64,000 nt of DNA from Ketogulonicigenium vulgare WSH-001 (GTDB taxonomy: Bacteria; Pseudomonadota; Alphaproteobacteria; Rhodobacterales; Rhodobacteraceae): assembly GCF_000223375.1 (NCBI RefSeq), contig NC_017386.1, forward strand, positions 196,001 through 260,000. Reading direction: 5' to 3'. The notes below the pieces were generated by a model. That model searched no databases. It was not told where the DNA came from and saw only the letters and a program-made list of their open reading frames with translations. A program made the translations under genes and the position numbers. Below, one piece after another: positions 41,501-50,776 of this stretch. Position 1 is the stretch's first letter; each line of letters opens with the position of its first letter.

Positions 41501-44009
41501 ATGCGTCATCCATCTGGCGCAGGGTCAAAAGGCGCAGCGGGTCAATCTCGGCATCGGGGGTCGCAAAGCTGATCGGCTCCTCGGTCAGGTCGACAAAGCC
41601 GCGCACGGCGGTCGCGCCATAGGAATGGCCCGCCCCCTCGGAGCGTTCCTTGAACAGGCCCAGCATGGGCACGTCATCCGCGCCCGCCACAGACAGCGCG
41701 CGTTCGTGCCAATCCGCGACCGATTGCGCGACCGTGGCAAAGCGCACGCCGCCGACCGCCGTTTTCATATTGGGCAGATAGCGGCGGAACACCGGATCGT
41801 TGGTGTCCAGAAAGTTCGGCTCGAAAAACTCGCCGCCCGAATAGCTTTCGACCGTGCAAAGCCCGACCTTGCCCATGGTTTTCATCAGGGCCTTTTCGGC
41901 GGCCTTGTGGAATTTCGTAAAGGCGGCTGTGGCTTTATCGGCAAACAGCTCTTCGGCGCGCATCCGCACGCCCAGCGGATAGACCGCCGCGCCGCCAAAG
42001 CCCAAGGCGCAGGCGATATGATGGGACGAGGAAATCTGCCCGCTTTCGATCACCAGGCTGACCTTCAGGCGCAGGCCTTCCTCGATCAGGCGCTGGTTGA
42101 CGGCCGAGACGACCAGCGTCATCGGCATTGCCGCGTGCAGGCGGCTGACATGGCGGTCGGTCAGGATGGCGATGCCGCCCTCGTCGCGGGCAAAGCGGGC
42201 AACGTCGGCGGCCAGCGCGTCGATGGCGCCGGTCAGCGCGGCCTCATTGCCGCGCGGATCGCCAAATATGGGGGTGTAAAGCATTTCGAAAACGCCCCAG
42301 GGCGTGTCGTCCTGCGCCTTGATCTTGAGCATTTCCGACATGCGCAAAATGGGCGAGTTCACCACGATCTGGCGGCTGCGCGAGCGGCCCAGCCACGGCT
42401 TTTCCCCCAGCGCGACGCGCATCGTCATGCCGTCCACCTCGCGGATGGAATCAAGGGGCGGGTTCGTCACCTGCGCAAAGCGCTGGCTGAAATATTTCGC
42501 AACGCCGCCCTCGTTATCGGACAGGGCGTTGATCGCATTGCCATATCCCATCGCGGTCACTTTTTCCGCACCCGATTGCAGCATCGGGTCCATCAAAAAG
42601 CGGAAGCTTTCCTGATTATGCGTATAGGCGACGTAACGGGCGTGACGGTTCAGATCGCCAAGGTAAGGCGGGCGGGGCAGGTCGGGGCCCGCCTCGGGCA
42701 GATCGTCGATATTGACCTGCGCATCCGCGAGCAGCGCCGTGTAATCACGGGCCCGCGCCAGCGTCGCCAGCGCGTCCTCGGTCTCATAGATGCGCTGGCG
42801 GGCGTGATCGTAATAGATCATGCCGCCGGCCTCGACCCGGCCCCGGCGCAGCACGGTTTTGGGGTCAAAGCCGATCTGGCCCGCCTCGGACATCACCGCC
42901 AGATATTCGGCGGTCTCGATGGTGCGCAGCGGGCGCAGGCCCAGACGGTCAAGGCGCGCGCCGATAATATTGCCATCGCCAAAGACCAGCGCGGCGGGGC
43001 CGTCGTTCTTTTCCTCATACAGCGAGAAATAGGCGAACATGTCGCGCTGATCGGCGGGCATGCCCTCATCATTTTCCCATGCGGGCGGCATCATCGAGAC
43101 AACGGCTGTGACCAGGTCCAGCCCCTCGTCATAGACGCGGGCGTTCAGGGTCTGATCCAGACGGCAACTGTCGGACTGTCCCTTTGGGCGCTGAATGGCG
43201 CGGTTGCGGGCAAGGGCGACGGCGGCCTCGGAGAGGCGGTTTTTCTTGTCGGTGTTCAGCTCGCCATTATGCGCCATCAGACGAAAGGGCTGCGCCATCG
43301 AGGGGTGCGGGTCGGTATTGGTGGAAAAGCGCGTGTGGAAATACAGGGTATGCACCGCGTGATCGGGATCAGACAGGTCGCTGAAATAGGGGACGATTTC
43401 CCATGAATTCAGCCGTCCTTTCAGCACCTGCATCCGCGCCGACAGCGACAGCGGGTAAAGCCCGTCAAGGCCGGGATCGGTATAGGCGACCGCCTCGATC
43501 GCCAGCAGGGCGCGGTGGATGCGCGTGTCCAGTGCCGCGCCGCGCACACCGTCCGGCGCCGCGAAAATCCATTGGCGGATCGGCAGTTGCGCGGCATGCG
43601 CGCGGGGCGGCAGGGCGGCCAGGTTCACCGGCAGATCGCGCACGGTCAGGCTGCGCAGCCCCTCGTCCCGCAGCGCGCCCTCGATCACAGCGGCGGCGCG
43701 GGCGTGGTCTGCAGGCAGGAAAAAGTTGCCGACGCCAAAGGCTCCGGGGGTCAGTTCGACACCCGTCAGACGCGAGAAGAATTGCAAGGACAGATCGACC
43801 GAAATGCCCGCGCCATCGCCCACACCCTCGGATGACATGCCGCCGCGATGGGGCACGGCGCACAAAGCCTCGTGACCCTTCAACAGGACATCATGCGTTT
43901 GCACGCTGTCTTTGCGTGTCAGAAAACCGACGCCGCAATGGCTGTGTTCAAGCTGGGGGTCGTAAAGACCAAAGGGGCTGGCAGAGCTGTTCAAGCGAGG
44001 GAGCCTCAC
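38556..44009 (-). CDS. Long glutamate synthase large-subunit-like protein
   Basis: 1817 residues, about 300 longer than normal GltB. A 24-residue propeptide precedes the amidotransferase nucleophile Cys25 in HSHCGVGF. The central and FMN-binding synthase domains are present (ELISPPPHHDTYSIEDLGQL, then AGNTGGTGAASVTSLKYTG). The Fe-S motif is Cys1254-x5-Cys1260-x3-Cys1264, one residue shorter than the usual C-x5-C-x4-C. The GXGXG domain follows, and then a C-terminal extension of some 200 residues absent from GltB. The start is a GTG without a clear ribosome-binding site. No gltD is nearby; the diflavin reductase downstream may replace it as electron donor. Confidence 0.85.
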   Translation of the reverse strand: MRLPRLNSSASPFGLYDPQLEHSHCGVGFLTRKDSVQTHDVLLKGHEALCAVPHRGGMSSEGVGDGAGISVDLSLQFFSRLTGVELTPGAFGVGNFFLPADHARAAAVIEGALRDEGLRSLTVRDLPVNLAALPPRAHAAQLPIRQWIFAAPDGVRGAALDTRIHRALLAIEAVAYTDPGLDGLYPLSLSARMQVLKGRLNSWEIVPYFSDLSDPDHAVHTLYFHTRFSTNTDPHPSMAQPFRLMAHNGELNTDKKNRLSEAAVALARNRAIQRPKGQSDSCRLDQTLNARVYDEGLDLVTAVVSMMPPAWENDEGMPADQRDMFAYFSLYEEKNDGPAALVFGDGNIIGARLDRLGLRPLRTIETAEYLAVMSEAGQIGFDPKTVLRRGRVEAGGMIYYDHARQRIYETEDALATLARARDYTALLADAQVNIDDLPEAGPDLPRPPYLGDLNRHARYVAYTHNQESFRFLMDPMLQSGAEKVTAMGYGNAINALSDNEGGVAKYFSQRFAQVTNPPLDSIREVDGMTMRVALGEKPWLGRSRSRQIVVNSPILRMSEMLKIKAQDDTPWGVFEMLYTPIFGDPRGNEAALTGAIDALAADVARFARDEGGIAILTDRHVSRLHAAMPMTLVVSAVNQRLIEEGLRLKVSLVIESGQISSSHHIACALGFGGAAVYPLGVRMRAEELFADKATAAFTKFHKAAEKALMKTMGKVGLCTVESYSGGEFFEPNFLDTNDPVFRRYLPNMKTAVGGVRFATVAQSVADWHERALSVAGADDVPMLGLFKERSEGAGHSYGATAVRGFVDLTEEPISFATPDAEIDPLRLLTLRQMDDAFGIDDAAYVNTSFDKITPAAINNFQITPGYRTFSRAMAEERHRRPAALRDVLAFPADISFLTTTADIKREMMLFNRAGNNHFTIRGVTCTALGDGRYTLHLTGPKAAQIGRLDALAQSLLERFAADITDHHIAGGMLHITCTGMAQDYLSRLRSAPDAIPLDQVEPAADITPRLASGAMSHGALVASAHEAVAHGTNMVGGMSNSGEGGEHISRYGTIRASRIKQFASGRFGVWAGYLADPNLQEIEIKIGQGAKPGEGGQLPAPKVTVEIAAARGGTPGVELISPPPHHDTYSIEDLGQLIHDAKAARVRVVVKLVSSEGIGTIAVGVAKAGADVINVAGNTGGTGAASVTSLKYTGRAAEIGIAEVHQALCANAIRQKVSLRCSGAMQTGSDVVKAALLGGDSFEFGTTALMMLKCVMAKNCNVKCPAGLTTNPEVFDGDPRALAQYLLNIAHEVREILANLGLSSLAEARGRADLLHLLDHPASVGQLNLRAMLTVVPEKRIKDPIYLERDYAVDDLLLDQMKAAFQRGDRQIVLRPNLPLGNRNKSVGGQLAIDIERMLNHQNADLPAFKDDRGRRYLDADALRIQTTGAAGQSFGAFCNDGMTMHHTGTCNDGVGKSACGGQIIIRAPEGGGKAHGENVLVGNFALFGATGGRCFIEGQAGDRFAVRNSGATAVVEGVGDFCAEYMTHGAVLNLGGFSKGFGNGMSGGFAYQYDPERKLAGAVSRDSVLTGHLDDGTPHGDIHGDAVRQLLEWHAAATGSARAQRLLSDWAQVRGDFAWVMPKALLQYQDADQILATKPRKDLVEELATALAAHQVAEVKRAWRQSRPVLRGAVPEYGQTDTETMFRLLNSYTVMTAAGALAHKRESNPLLRDKALRNLILTEDFALMMALAKHARAAIGDYDDAQLASLVAHKRLADFKRALSLRNILSMDSPGTYAWVMHQNAKNRAALGEIPSFDALFAKNSLPDTLAQTAAE

Positions 44010-44167
44010 ATCATGGCGGGAACGGGCGATGCCCGATCTGCGATTGAAATCTGTGGGATACCTGGCGTCGCTTGATCTGCTGTCGCGATCTTGGCTGCTG
44101 GCCGCCTGCGCTATTACAATGAAAGCGCAGGCGTGCCAAGCGGGTTTGGCGGGGGCGACCCTATGCC

Positions 44168-45097
44168 TCAGCGCGGCAGCGGGATGAATTCGGCGTCATC
44201 ACCGGGGGGCAGCTGAAAGCGGCCATGCGCCCAATCGCCCTGTCGCCACGCCTCTTTCGCGGCGTCGATCCGCTCTTGCGAGGACGCGACGAAGTTCCAC
44301 GAAATATAGCGCGGGCCGTTCAGCGTCTCGCCGCCCAGTACCATCAGGCGCGCGCCCTGCGCGCCGGCGGTCAGGGTGATGTGATCGCCGGGGCGGAACA
44401 CCATCATGCGGCCGGCCTCGAACCGCTCGCCCGCGATCAGCACCTCGCCCTCAGAGACATAGACGCCGCGATCCTCGTGGTTGTCAGGGAGTGGCAGTTT
44501 CGCGCCAGCGGCCAGCACGGCATCGGCATAGAAGGTCTCAGTAAAGGTCTTGACCGGTGCGGTCGCGCCCCAGGCCGAGCCCAGGATCAGCCGCACCTGT
44601 TTGCCGCCTTCCTCGAGGAAGGGCAGCGCATCTGCCCCGTAGTGTTCGAAACTGGCGTCCGTGTCCTCGGCCTGTTCGGGCAGGGCGACCCAGGTCTGGA
44701 TGCCGAATAGCGCGCCGGGTTTGCGGCGCATTTCTTCGGATGTGCGTTCGGAATGGGTGACGCCGTTGCCGGCGATCATCCAGTTCACCTCGCCCGGATA
44801 GACCATCTGATCGGCACCGGTGCTGTCGCGGTGGTGGAATTCGCCCTTATACAGATAGGTCACGGTCGCAAGGCCAATATGGGGGTGCGGGCGCACGTCG
44901 ATCCCGCCGCCCGTCAGGAATTCTACCGGGCCCATCTGGTCGAAAAAGATAAACGGGCCAACCATTTGGCGTTTGGGCGCGGGCAGGGCGCGGCGCACCT
45001 CGAACCCGCCGATGTCGCGGGCGCGCGGGATGATCAGCGTTTCAATCGCATCAAGGCTTGTCGGGCAATCGGGGTTTTGGGTTGGGTTCCAGCTCAT
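44168..45097 (-). CDS. Pirin-family protein
   Basis: 309 residues, ATG after AGGAAGG. The N-terminal cupin has the pirin metal-binding pattern: RPHPHIGLATVTYLYKGEFH with further residues HRDS, and later NGVTHSER. A second cupin with the pirin C-terminal region follows (SEGEVLIAGERFEAGRMMVF). Bacterial pirins include quercetin dioxygenase-like enzymes and redox-sensing regulators, so the function is not fixed. It is a single gene between the glutamate synthase-like and ABC-F genes, on the same strand as both. Confidence 0.92.
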   Translation of the reverse strand: MSWNPTQNPDCPTSLDAIETLIIPRARDIGGFEVRRALPAPKRQMVGPFIFFDQMGPVEFLTGGGIDVRPHPHIGLATVTYLYKGEFHHRDSTGADQMVYPGEVNWMIAGNGVTHSERTSEEMRRKPGALFGIQTWVALPEQAEDTDASFEHYGADALPFLEEGGKQVRLILGSAWGATAPVKTFTETFYADAVLAAGAKLPLPDNHEDRGVYVSEGEVLIAGERFEAGRMMVFRPGDHITLTAGAQGARLMVLGGETLNGPRYISWNFVASSQERIDAAKEAWRQGDWAHGRFQLPPGDDAEFIPLPR

Positions 45098-45188
45098 GCT
45101 TTGGCCTTCCTATCAGGGGTCGCTGTCGCGCAAAGGTTAACGAAAGCGACCCCCGCTGGCTAGCGGCAGGCCTGTGCGGTCAGCGGCG

Positions 45189-46706
45189 TTAGCCTGTGCG
45201 CATCAGCACATTGAACACCGGCTCTGGGTCATCCACCTCGATCAGTTTGCGGTCTGAAATGAACCAAAACCGCGTGGCAACCGCGCGGATAAAGGCACGG
45301 TCGTGGCTGACCAGCAGGCAGGCCGCCTGTTGATCCAGCAGTTCCGCCGCAAGCGCCTCTTGCCCCTCGATATCCAGATGGTTGGTCGGCTCGTCCAGCA
45401 GGTAGAAATTCGGCTGCAAGAGGCGCAGCAGCAGCATGGCAAGGCGCGCCTTTTGGCCGCCCGACAGCGCATCAAGCGGGCCGGTTTGCAGATCAAGGTT
45501 GATCCCCGCGTTGATCAACTGCGCGCGGGCATTGTGATCGCTGATGTCGCTGCCCGCTTTCACCGCCTCCCACGGGGTGCGGTGGCTGTCCAGTTGCGAC
45601 AACATCTGATCGGAATAGCCAAGGCGCAGGCTGGCCGCGCCGCGAATGGCGGCATCCTCGCCCGCCAGACCCGCGCGAATGCGGGTGACAAGGCGGGTTT
45701 TACCGGTGCCGTTGCGGCCCAGCAGCGCGATACGGTCGCCGTTTTCAATCCAGATCTGGCCGGTGCGCAGCAGCAGGCGGTCATCGGGCGTGCGGATCAT
45801 TGTGTCGTTGATTGTGATCAGCGTTTTGGCGTGGGTGCCGCTATTGCTCAGCCGGATCGCCCCGGCCGAGCGGTCCTGATGCGCGGGGCGGGCGCGGGAC
45901 TCCAGCGCTTCGGCCCGCGCGTTCAGCTGTTTGGTTTTCACCACCAGCAGGTCCGAGCCCGCGTTGATGCCGATATTCTTGAGCTTGGCCGCCTGCTGGC
46001 GCAGGGCGCGCACCTTGCGCATATCGTTGTCGAACTGCCGACCGCGCGCCAGATCATGGGTGTCGAGGGCCTGCAACGCCGCCGTATATGGCAGCGCGAA
46101 ATCCATTGAGTCATCGGCGCGCAAAAACAGGGTACGGTTTGTGACCGCATCCAGAAAGTCGCGGTCATGGCTGGTCGTGACCAATGCGGTGCTGCGAGGC
46201 AGCGCGTTGATAAAGTTTTGCAAAATGCCGATGCGGCCAAAATCAAGGTGGTTGGTCGGCTCGTCCAGCAGCAAAAGGTCAGGCTCTATGATCGCGGCGC
46301 GCGCCAGCAGCATGGCGCGCTGCCAGCCGCCCGACAGTTCGGATATTTTGCGCAGGCGCAGCGCGGGGTCGATCTGCAGATCGTCCAGCATCACATCGAC
46401 GCGCCAGCCCTCGTAATCGACCACAGCCGGATCAAGGGCCGCCGCGACCGCAGCGTGCAGCGTCATCGGCAACAGGTGCGCGGGCGGCTCTTGCGGGGCG
46501 AGCGCGATGATCAACCCGCGCGCGGTGGTGATATCGCCGCGGCTTGGGCCATCATCCCCGGCCAGCAGGTGCAATAGCGAGGTTTTGCCCCTGCCATTTG
46601 CGGCGACAAGGCCAAGGCGGTCGCCCTTGGCCAGCGACAGGTTCAGGTTGGAAAACAGCGGTGTTCCGCGCGATAGCGCGACATCTTTCAGGGTCAGCAA
46701 GGACAT
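45189..46706 (-). CDS. ABC-F family ATPase (translation factor type)
   Basis: 505 residues with two ABC domains and no membrane segment. The first has AANGRGKTSLLHLLAG, LSGGWQRAMLLARAA and LLLLDEPTNHLDF. The second has GRNGTGKTRLVTRI, LSGGQKARLAMLLL and FYLLDEPTNHLDIEGQEALA. The charged linker between them (about residues 225-285) is rich in Arg/Lys, as in ribosome-binding ABC-F proteins. Members relieve ribosome stalling or antibiotic action. The subgroup (Uup, EttA, or resistance type) cannot be decided by eye. The ribosome-binding site is weak (TTGAGATTCC). Confidence 0.9.
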   Translation of the reverse strand: MSLLTLKDVALSRGTPLFSNLNLSLAKGDRLGLVAANGRGKTSLLHLLAGDDGPSRGDITTARGLIIALAPQEPPAHLLPMTLHAAVAAALDPAVVDYEGWRVDVMLDDLQIDPALRLRKISELSGGWQRAMLLARAAIIEPDLLLLDEPTNHLDFGRIGILQNFINALPRSTALVTTSHDRDFLDAVTNRTLFLRADDSMDFALPYTAALQALDTHDLARGRQFDNDMRKVRALRQQAAKLKNIGINAGSDLLVVKTKQLNARAEALESRARPAHQDRSAGAIRLSNSGTHAKTLITINDTMIRTPDDRLLLRTGQIWIENGDRIALLGRNGTGKTRLVTRIRAGLAGEDAAIRGAASLRLGYSDQMLSQLDSHRTPWEAVKAGSDISDHNARAQLINAGINLDLQTGPLDALSGGQKARLAMLLLRLLQPNFYLLDEPTNHLDIEGQEALAAELLDQQAACLLVSHDRAFIRAVATRFWFISDRKLIEVDDPEPVFNVLMRTG

Positions 46707-46910
46707 GGAATCTCAACATAGCAAACGATGCGCCAAAGGGCACGGTGAGGGCTGATGAGAATGCGTGATGCCTCGGTCAGCCCCGCGAAATCAAACGCGG
46801 GGCGGGGACAGGTCCACGGGTGCGATCATGGAAGCGACGCGCCACCGGCTTCCCCTTTCATCCAAAGCAATCATGGCCATTTTATCGCGCGGACGATAGC
46901 GGCGCAAGAT

Positions 46911-46934
46911 CGCCCGCCGGTTGCCCGGCGGGCG
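46911..46934 (-). terminator. Hairpin downstream of the PQQ dehydrogenase gene
   Basis: CGCCCGCCGG and CCGGCGGGCG form a perfect 10-bp stem with a 4-base loop, six bases beyond the stop of the dehydrogenase on the minus strand. The downstream U-tract is poor, so termination may be partial or Rho-aided. Confidence 0.6.
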
Positions 46935-46940
46935 TCGGGG

Positions 46941-48680
46941 TTAACCTTCGGGAAGGGCAAAGACCCATAGCGCCGATCCGACCATCGTCGCGTCGATGTT
47001 CAGGCCGACAGGCGTGTTGAACCGCGTGCCGTAATGCGAGCCGCCGCCCGCCACGGCGACATATTGGCGACCATCCACCGCGAATGAAATCGGGTGACCC
47101 GAAATGCCGGTCGAGAGGCGCGCGCTCCACAGCACTTCACCGGTGTCCTGGCTGATCGCCTTGAACCGCCGATCCGAGCCGCCGGTGAACAACAGCCCGC
47201 CTGCGGTCGAGGTGACGGGCGCATAAAGTCCCTCGGGTTGTTCATAGCTCCAGAGCGTGTTCCCGGTTGAGACATCAATCGCGTCGATGCGGCCGATATT
47301 TTCAAATCCGGGGGCAAGGTGGTAGACGAGGTCGGTGTTATAGACATCAAGCGCCGAGAAATCGTCGTCCACAGGGGTCGAATCCGCGCACATATTGTTC
47401 AGCGGCACAAAGATGACGCCGGTGCTGGGGTTAAAGGCTGTGGTCGGCCAGTCGCGACCACCCAGATAGGTCGGGCACATGGCGACAGTGCTGGTGGCGT
47501 CATGGTGCACGACATCTTCGTTCACGGTGACGATGCCCGTTTCAGGATCAACGGATTCAATCAGATTTTGCAGATTGGTGTCGCGGGCCCACAGGAATTC
47601 GCCCGTCTCGGCATCGAATTGCCACAATGTGCCGGTTTTGCAGGGCACCCCGGTCAGCACGCGCCGCTCGCCGGTTGCGGCATTGGGGTTGATGGCCAGA
47701 ACGCCGTCCATATCGGCCGCCGGGTTCACATTGGTCGATACCGGCAGCATCTCGAACGTGCATTCCTGATCCCAGTTGTCGCGTGGCAGGGTCTGGTGCT
47801 GCCAGACGATCTCGCCGGTATCGGGGCGCACGGCAAAGCGGGTGTTGGTGCCGTGCAACGTGCCGCCGGGCGTGCCGCGCTGTGCCTCGGACGCGGGGCC
47901 GACTGCGCTGGAGCCGTAATAGACCAGATTGGTCACGGGATCATACGAGACCTGCCCCCATGCGCCGGTCATCCAGCGCGATTCATAATCATTGCCCCAG
48001 GTCTCGTCGCCTTCCTCGCCGGGACGGGGGATGAAATAATTGCGCCACAGCTCTTCGCCGGTATTGGCGTCATGGCCGGTCACATAACAGCCAAAGGCGG
48101 AATATTGGCAAGTCGATCCCGCCACGACGACGCCGTTCGCGATGAACGGTCCGGTCGAATTCGAGATCCGCTCATCCCCCTGACCACGGTCGATATCATA
48201 GACCACCTGTCCGCTTTCGCGGTTCAGCGCGACCAGATGATTGTCCCAGGACATGAACAGCAGGTTGTCGCCATAGAGCGCGACACCGCGCTTACGCTCG
48301 CCAATCGTGTTCAGAACAGTGGTATCGGGCAGTTGGCGGCGGTGTTCCCAGATCAGATCGCCGGTGGCGGCGTCGATCGCCTGGATCACATCGCCGGGGT
48401 TGGGCAGATACAGCACGCCATCCGCGACCAGCGGGGCGCTTTGCACCATGCCCTGCGGCTCCATCCCGCGCGCCCAGACCAGTTGCAGCGATCCGACATT
48501 CTCGGGCGTGATCTGGGTCAGGGGTGAGTGGCGGTAGTTTTCAGGGCCGTGGCCATAGGACAGCCAGTCGCTTTCAGGTGGGTTTTGCAGCAATTCGTCG
48601 GTAATCGGCGTCATTTGTGCCAAGGCTGCCTGTGCTCCCATCACACAGGCAGCGGCACTGATCATCAATCCGCGTCGCAT
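46941..48680 (-). CDS. PQQ-dependent sugar/alcohol dehydrogenase, sorbose/sorbosone dehydrogenase type
   Basis: 579 residues. A signal peptide of about 21 residues ([15 protein letters not shown] before QMTP) exports it to the periplasm. Repeated tryptophan-docking segments ([62 protein letters not shown]) build the eight-bladed PQQ propeller. Length and wording such as [20 protein letters not shown] are very close to what I recall of the Ketogulonicigenium L-sorbose/L-sorbosone dehydrogenases that make 2-keto-L-gulonate. There is no fused cytochrome domain, so an external acceptor is needed. GGAGGAGACA precedes the ATG, and a sigma-70-like promoter lies upstream. Confidence 0.9.
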   Translation of the reverse strand: MRRGLMISAAACVMGAQAALAQMTPITDELLQNPPESDWLSYGHGPENYRHSPLTQITPENVGSLQLVWARGMEPQGMVQSAPLVADGVLYLPNPGDVIQAIDAATGDLIWEHRRQLPDTTVLNTIGERKRGVALYGDNLLFMSWDNHLVALNRESGQVVYDIDRGQGDERISNSTGPFIANGVVVAGSTCQYSAFGCYVTGHDANTGEELWRNYFIPRPGEEGDETWGNDYESRWMTGAWGQVSYDPVTNLVYYGSSAVGPASEAQRGTPGGTLHGTNTRFAVRPDTGEIVWQHQTLPRDNWDQECTFEMLPVSTNVNPAADMDGVLAINPNAATGERRVLTGVPCKTGTLWQFDAETGEFLWARDTNLQNLIESVDPETGIVTVNEDVVHHDATSTVAMCPTYLGGRDWPTTAFNPSTGVIFVPLNNMCADSTPVDDDFSALDVYNTDLVYHLAPGFENIGRIDAIDVSTGNTLWSYEQPEGLYAPVTSTAGGLLFTGGSDRRFKAISQDTGEVLWSARLSTGISGHPISFAVDGRQYVAVAGGGSHYGTRFNTPVGLNIDATMVGSALWVFALPEG

Positions 48681-48709
48681 TGTCTCTCCTCCTCACATTG
48701 CGTGGAAGG

Positions 48710-48738
48710 ATTAGATATGCCCTAGCGTCATGCGTCAA
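48710..48738 (-). promoter_or_regulatory. Sigma-70-type promoter of the PQQ dehydrogenase gene
   Basis: On the minus strand TTGACG (48738-48733) and TCTAAT (48715-48710) are separated by 17 bp. Transcription would start about 20 bp before the dehydrogenase ATG at 48680, leaving a short leader with the GGAGGAG ribosome-binding site. Confidence 0.55.
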
Positions 48739-48766
48739 CATGTCGCACTTTGTTTCTGGCGTTTGC

Positions 48767-49777
48767 CTAGTTTGCCTGAACCGCAATCGGGGCGAAGTCA
48801 CGCATCAGAATTGCGCCATAGGCGGCCTCGAACGCGGTATTGCGGGCCATGGCGCCGTCGGGCTGGCCGATGCGGGTGACGGCAAGGCAGGCGGGTTCCG
48901 TCTGGGCAATCACCGATTGCAGGCCATCGCCAAATGCGGCGGGCCAGGGCGCGGACAGCGCCTGTTGCGCCAGATCGCAATCCGCATAGGCCAGCGCCAA
49001 AAGCGTGACCGGCCCTTGCTCGGTCTGCAAATCGGCCAAAGCGCCGCCCAGATAGGCCGGCACATGGCCCGCGCCGACCGTCTGCCCAAAGGCGGGCGAG
49101 AACAGCAGAACCTGCGCCACATACCCCCCACCAATCGCAAACAACTGGCTAAGGGCAAGACCCGCAGCCGTGTCATAGGCCGAGGGTGTCAGCGTCGCGG
49201 CACTGAGCGCAGCGGTGGACGAGGCCTGATACACGGCAAAAGGTGTGACGCGCACAAGGCTTGCCTCGCCCATCGGGCCGACCCAGGGGTTGCCGGGGTC
49301 CATCGCGCCCAGGTTCATTTCGCCCAGCGTGCCATTGACGAATGTGTCATGCTGACCGGCGACGGGCGCAAAGCCAAGGATCGGCAGGCGCGCTTCGATA
49401 TCGCCGGGCAGGTTGCGCTCGCCGCCCCAGATCACCGCCTGATCGGGCCGCGCGCCATAGCCGGTGACAAAATTCAACTCAGATGGCAGCACACCGGTTT
49501 GCGCGGCAAAAGCGTCGGGATCGGTCGCCGCCAGAACCTGCACAACCGGCAGATCCAGCCCCAACATCGCGCGACCCGCCATATCCGGGGTAAAGTCTGT
49601 GGTTTGAAAGATCATCGACAAGGCGTGGAGGTTCACGAATTGCGCGGGCGTCTCGGTTTCGAAGACGCTGGCGGGCAGGGCGGCGAGGGCACTGTTGAAA
49701 TGGTCGAAAACATCAGCCTGCGCCGCAAGCGGCATCATCAAGGCCGCAGCCCCGCAAAGGGATTTCATCGGGCGCAT
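48767..49777 (-). CDS. Secreted protein of unknown function
   Basis: 336 residues. The start at 49777 has AAAGGATACC upstream; a second ATG at 49768 is possible. A signal peptide (KSLCGAAALMMPLAAQA) precedes the mature start DVFDHFNSALAALP. I recognise no family. Visible features are a long Ala/Gly-rich body, three cysteines beyond the signal peptide (ADCDLAQQ and EPACLAV close together, so a disulfide is possible), and no membrane segment. It sits upstream of the PQQ dehydrogenase on the same strand, but that gene has its own promoter. A periplasmic location is the only functional hint. Confidence 0.75.
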   Translation of the reverse strand: MRPMKSLCGAAALMMPLAAQADVFDHFNSALAALPASVFETETPAQFVNLHALSMIFQTTDFTPDMAGRAMLGLDLPVVQVLAATDPDAFAAQTGVLPSELNFVTGYGARPDQAVIWGGERNLPGDIEARLPILGFAPVAGQHDTFVNGTLGEMNLGAMDPGNPWVGPMGEASLVRVTPFAVYQASSTAALSAATLTPSAYDTAAGLALSQLFAIGGGYVAQVLLFSPAFGQTVGAGHVPAYLGGALADLQTEQGPVTLLALAYADCDLAQQALSAPWPAAFGDGLQSVIAQTEPACLAVTRIGQPDGAMARNTAFEAAYGAILMRDFAPIAVQAN

Positions 49778-49897
49778 CGGGTATCCTTTGTATTGCGGCA
49801 GCGTTTTGCGGCGCAGACTACGGCGGATATCCGTGTCATATCAATGTCATAATCTGCGCCGCGCGCCCCTGTTCGCGCCCGATCAGCAAGCTTTCGC

Positions 49898-50557
49898 CTA
49901 ACTTTCTGCGCCGATGCGGAAATAGGTGCCTTGCAGCGATCCGTCCGGTGTGGGGCCGGCCTCGCTGCAATAGGGCTGGGCGATGATCAGCACGGCGCCG
50001 CTGCGCGCGACGCCAAAGACGCCGCCCAGCGTTTCCATCGCGGCGCTGTCGGGGCCGGACAGGATCAGATCGCCGCTATATTCGCAAAGCCAACTGCCGT
50101 TGGCCTGATCGGCCGCCACCGCCTCGACCGTGATGAAGCTGCTGTCATCGGGCGAGGGCGCGATGGTGATCGTGCCATTGGCGCTGCGCCATGTGCCGAC
50201 AAGGCCGGGAACTTCGTCCAGCGTGACGCGCTGCAGCATGGACATGCGGTTTTCGGTCTGAAAGTGCAGGCGCTCAAAGGCGGCGTCCGATGTGCCGGCG
50301 GTGTCATAGCTTTCGGTGCGCTGCGCCAAAAAGGCGCGTTGATCCGCGCGCAGCAGGCTTTGCAGCGGGGCGCCCGCGCGCTCCATCAAGGCCGTATAGG
50401 CGCGGGTCATCGCCAGGTCGGCCGCCGCAATTTTGGCGTCTTTGCAGATGGCGAATTCGGTGTCGGTTTGGGCTTTGGCACAATCAAACCCGGCCTGCGC
50501 GGCGGCAAAGCTGGGCAGGACAAGCGCGGCCGTCACAGCGGCGATCACATATTTCAT
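49898..50557 (-). CDS. Secreted LprI/DUF1311-type protein
   Basis: 219 residues from the ATG at 50557, which has AAGGAATGTG upstream; the frame is open farther up but lacks a better start. The signal peptide is KYVIAAVTAALVLPSFAAAQ. The mature N-terminal half has the LprI/DUF1311 pattern FDCAKAQTDTEFAICKD followed by LRADQRAFLAQR, seen in lysozyme-inhibitor-like proteins. The second half is a beta-rich region (GLVGTWRSANGTITIAPSPD, then GSLQGTYFRIG). The likely location is the periplasm. A role in lysozyme inhibition is known for some relatives and is only a suggestion here. Confidence 0.75.
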   Translation of the reverse strand: MKYVIAAVTAALVLPSFAAAQAGFDCAKAQTDTEFAICKDAKIAAADLAMTRAYTALMERAGAPLQSLLRADQRAFLAQRTESYDTAGTSDAAFERLHFQTENRMSMLQRVTLDEVPGLVGTWRSANGTITIAPSPDDSSFITVEAVAADQANGSWLCEYSGDLILSGPDSAAMETLGGVFGVARSGAVLIIAQPYCSEAGPTPDGSLQGTYFRIGAES

Positions 50558-50776
50558 GGCACATTCCTTTGGTCTTGCGGCGACATTCCCCCACTTTTGC
50601 GGCAAAGACCAGATGAAGCGGTCTGCCGCAGCCCATCGCGCAGGATCAGGCGGGACGAAAATTTCAGCGCCGCCCGCGACAGGCACTGAGGCTGGCGGCA
50701 GCGGCGGCGGCGGGTGGTTGGTTTGAGCAAGCCAAGGGCGCGGGCGAGAGCGTTCATGTGGCGATAGGATGACAGC

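Noticed and set aside
40593..43406. 937-residue open frame on the + strand opposite the glutamate synthase-like gene
   Set aside because: It mirrors the codon pattern of the GC-rich gene beneath it, shows no recognisable domain, and has His/Arg/Gly/Ala-rich composition typical of antisense frames.
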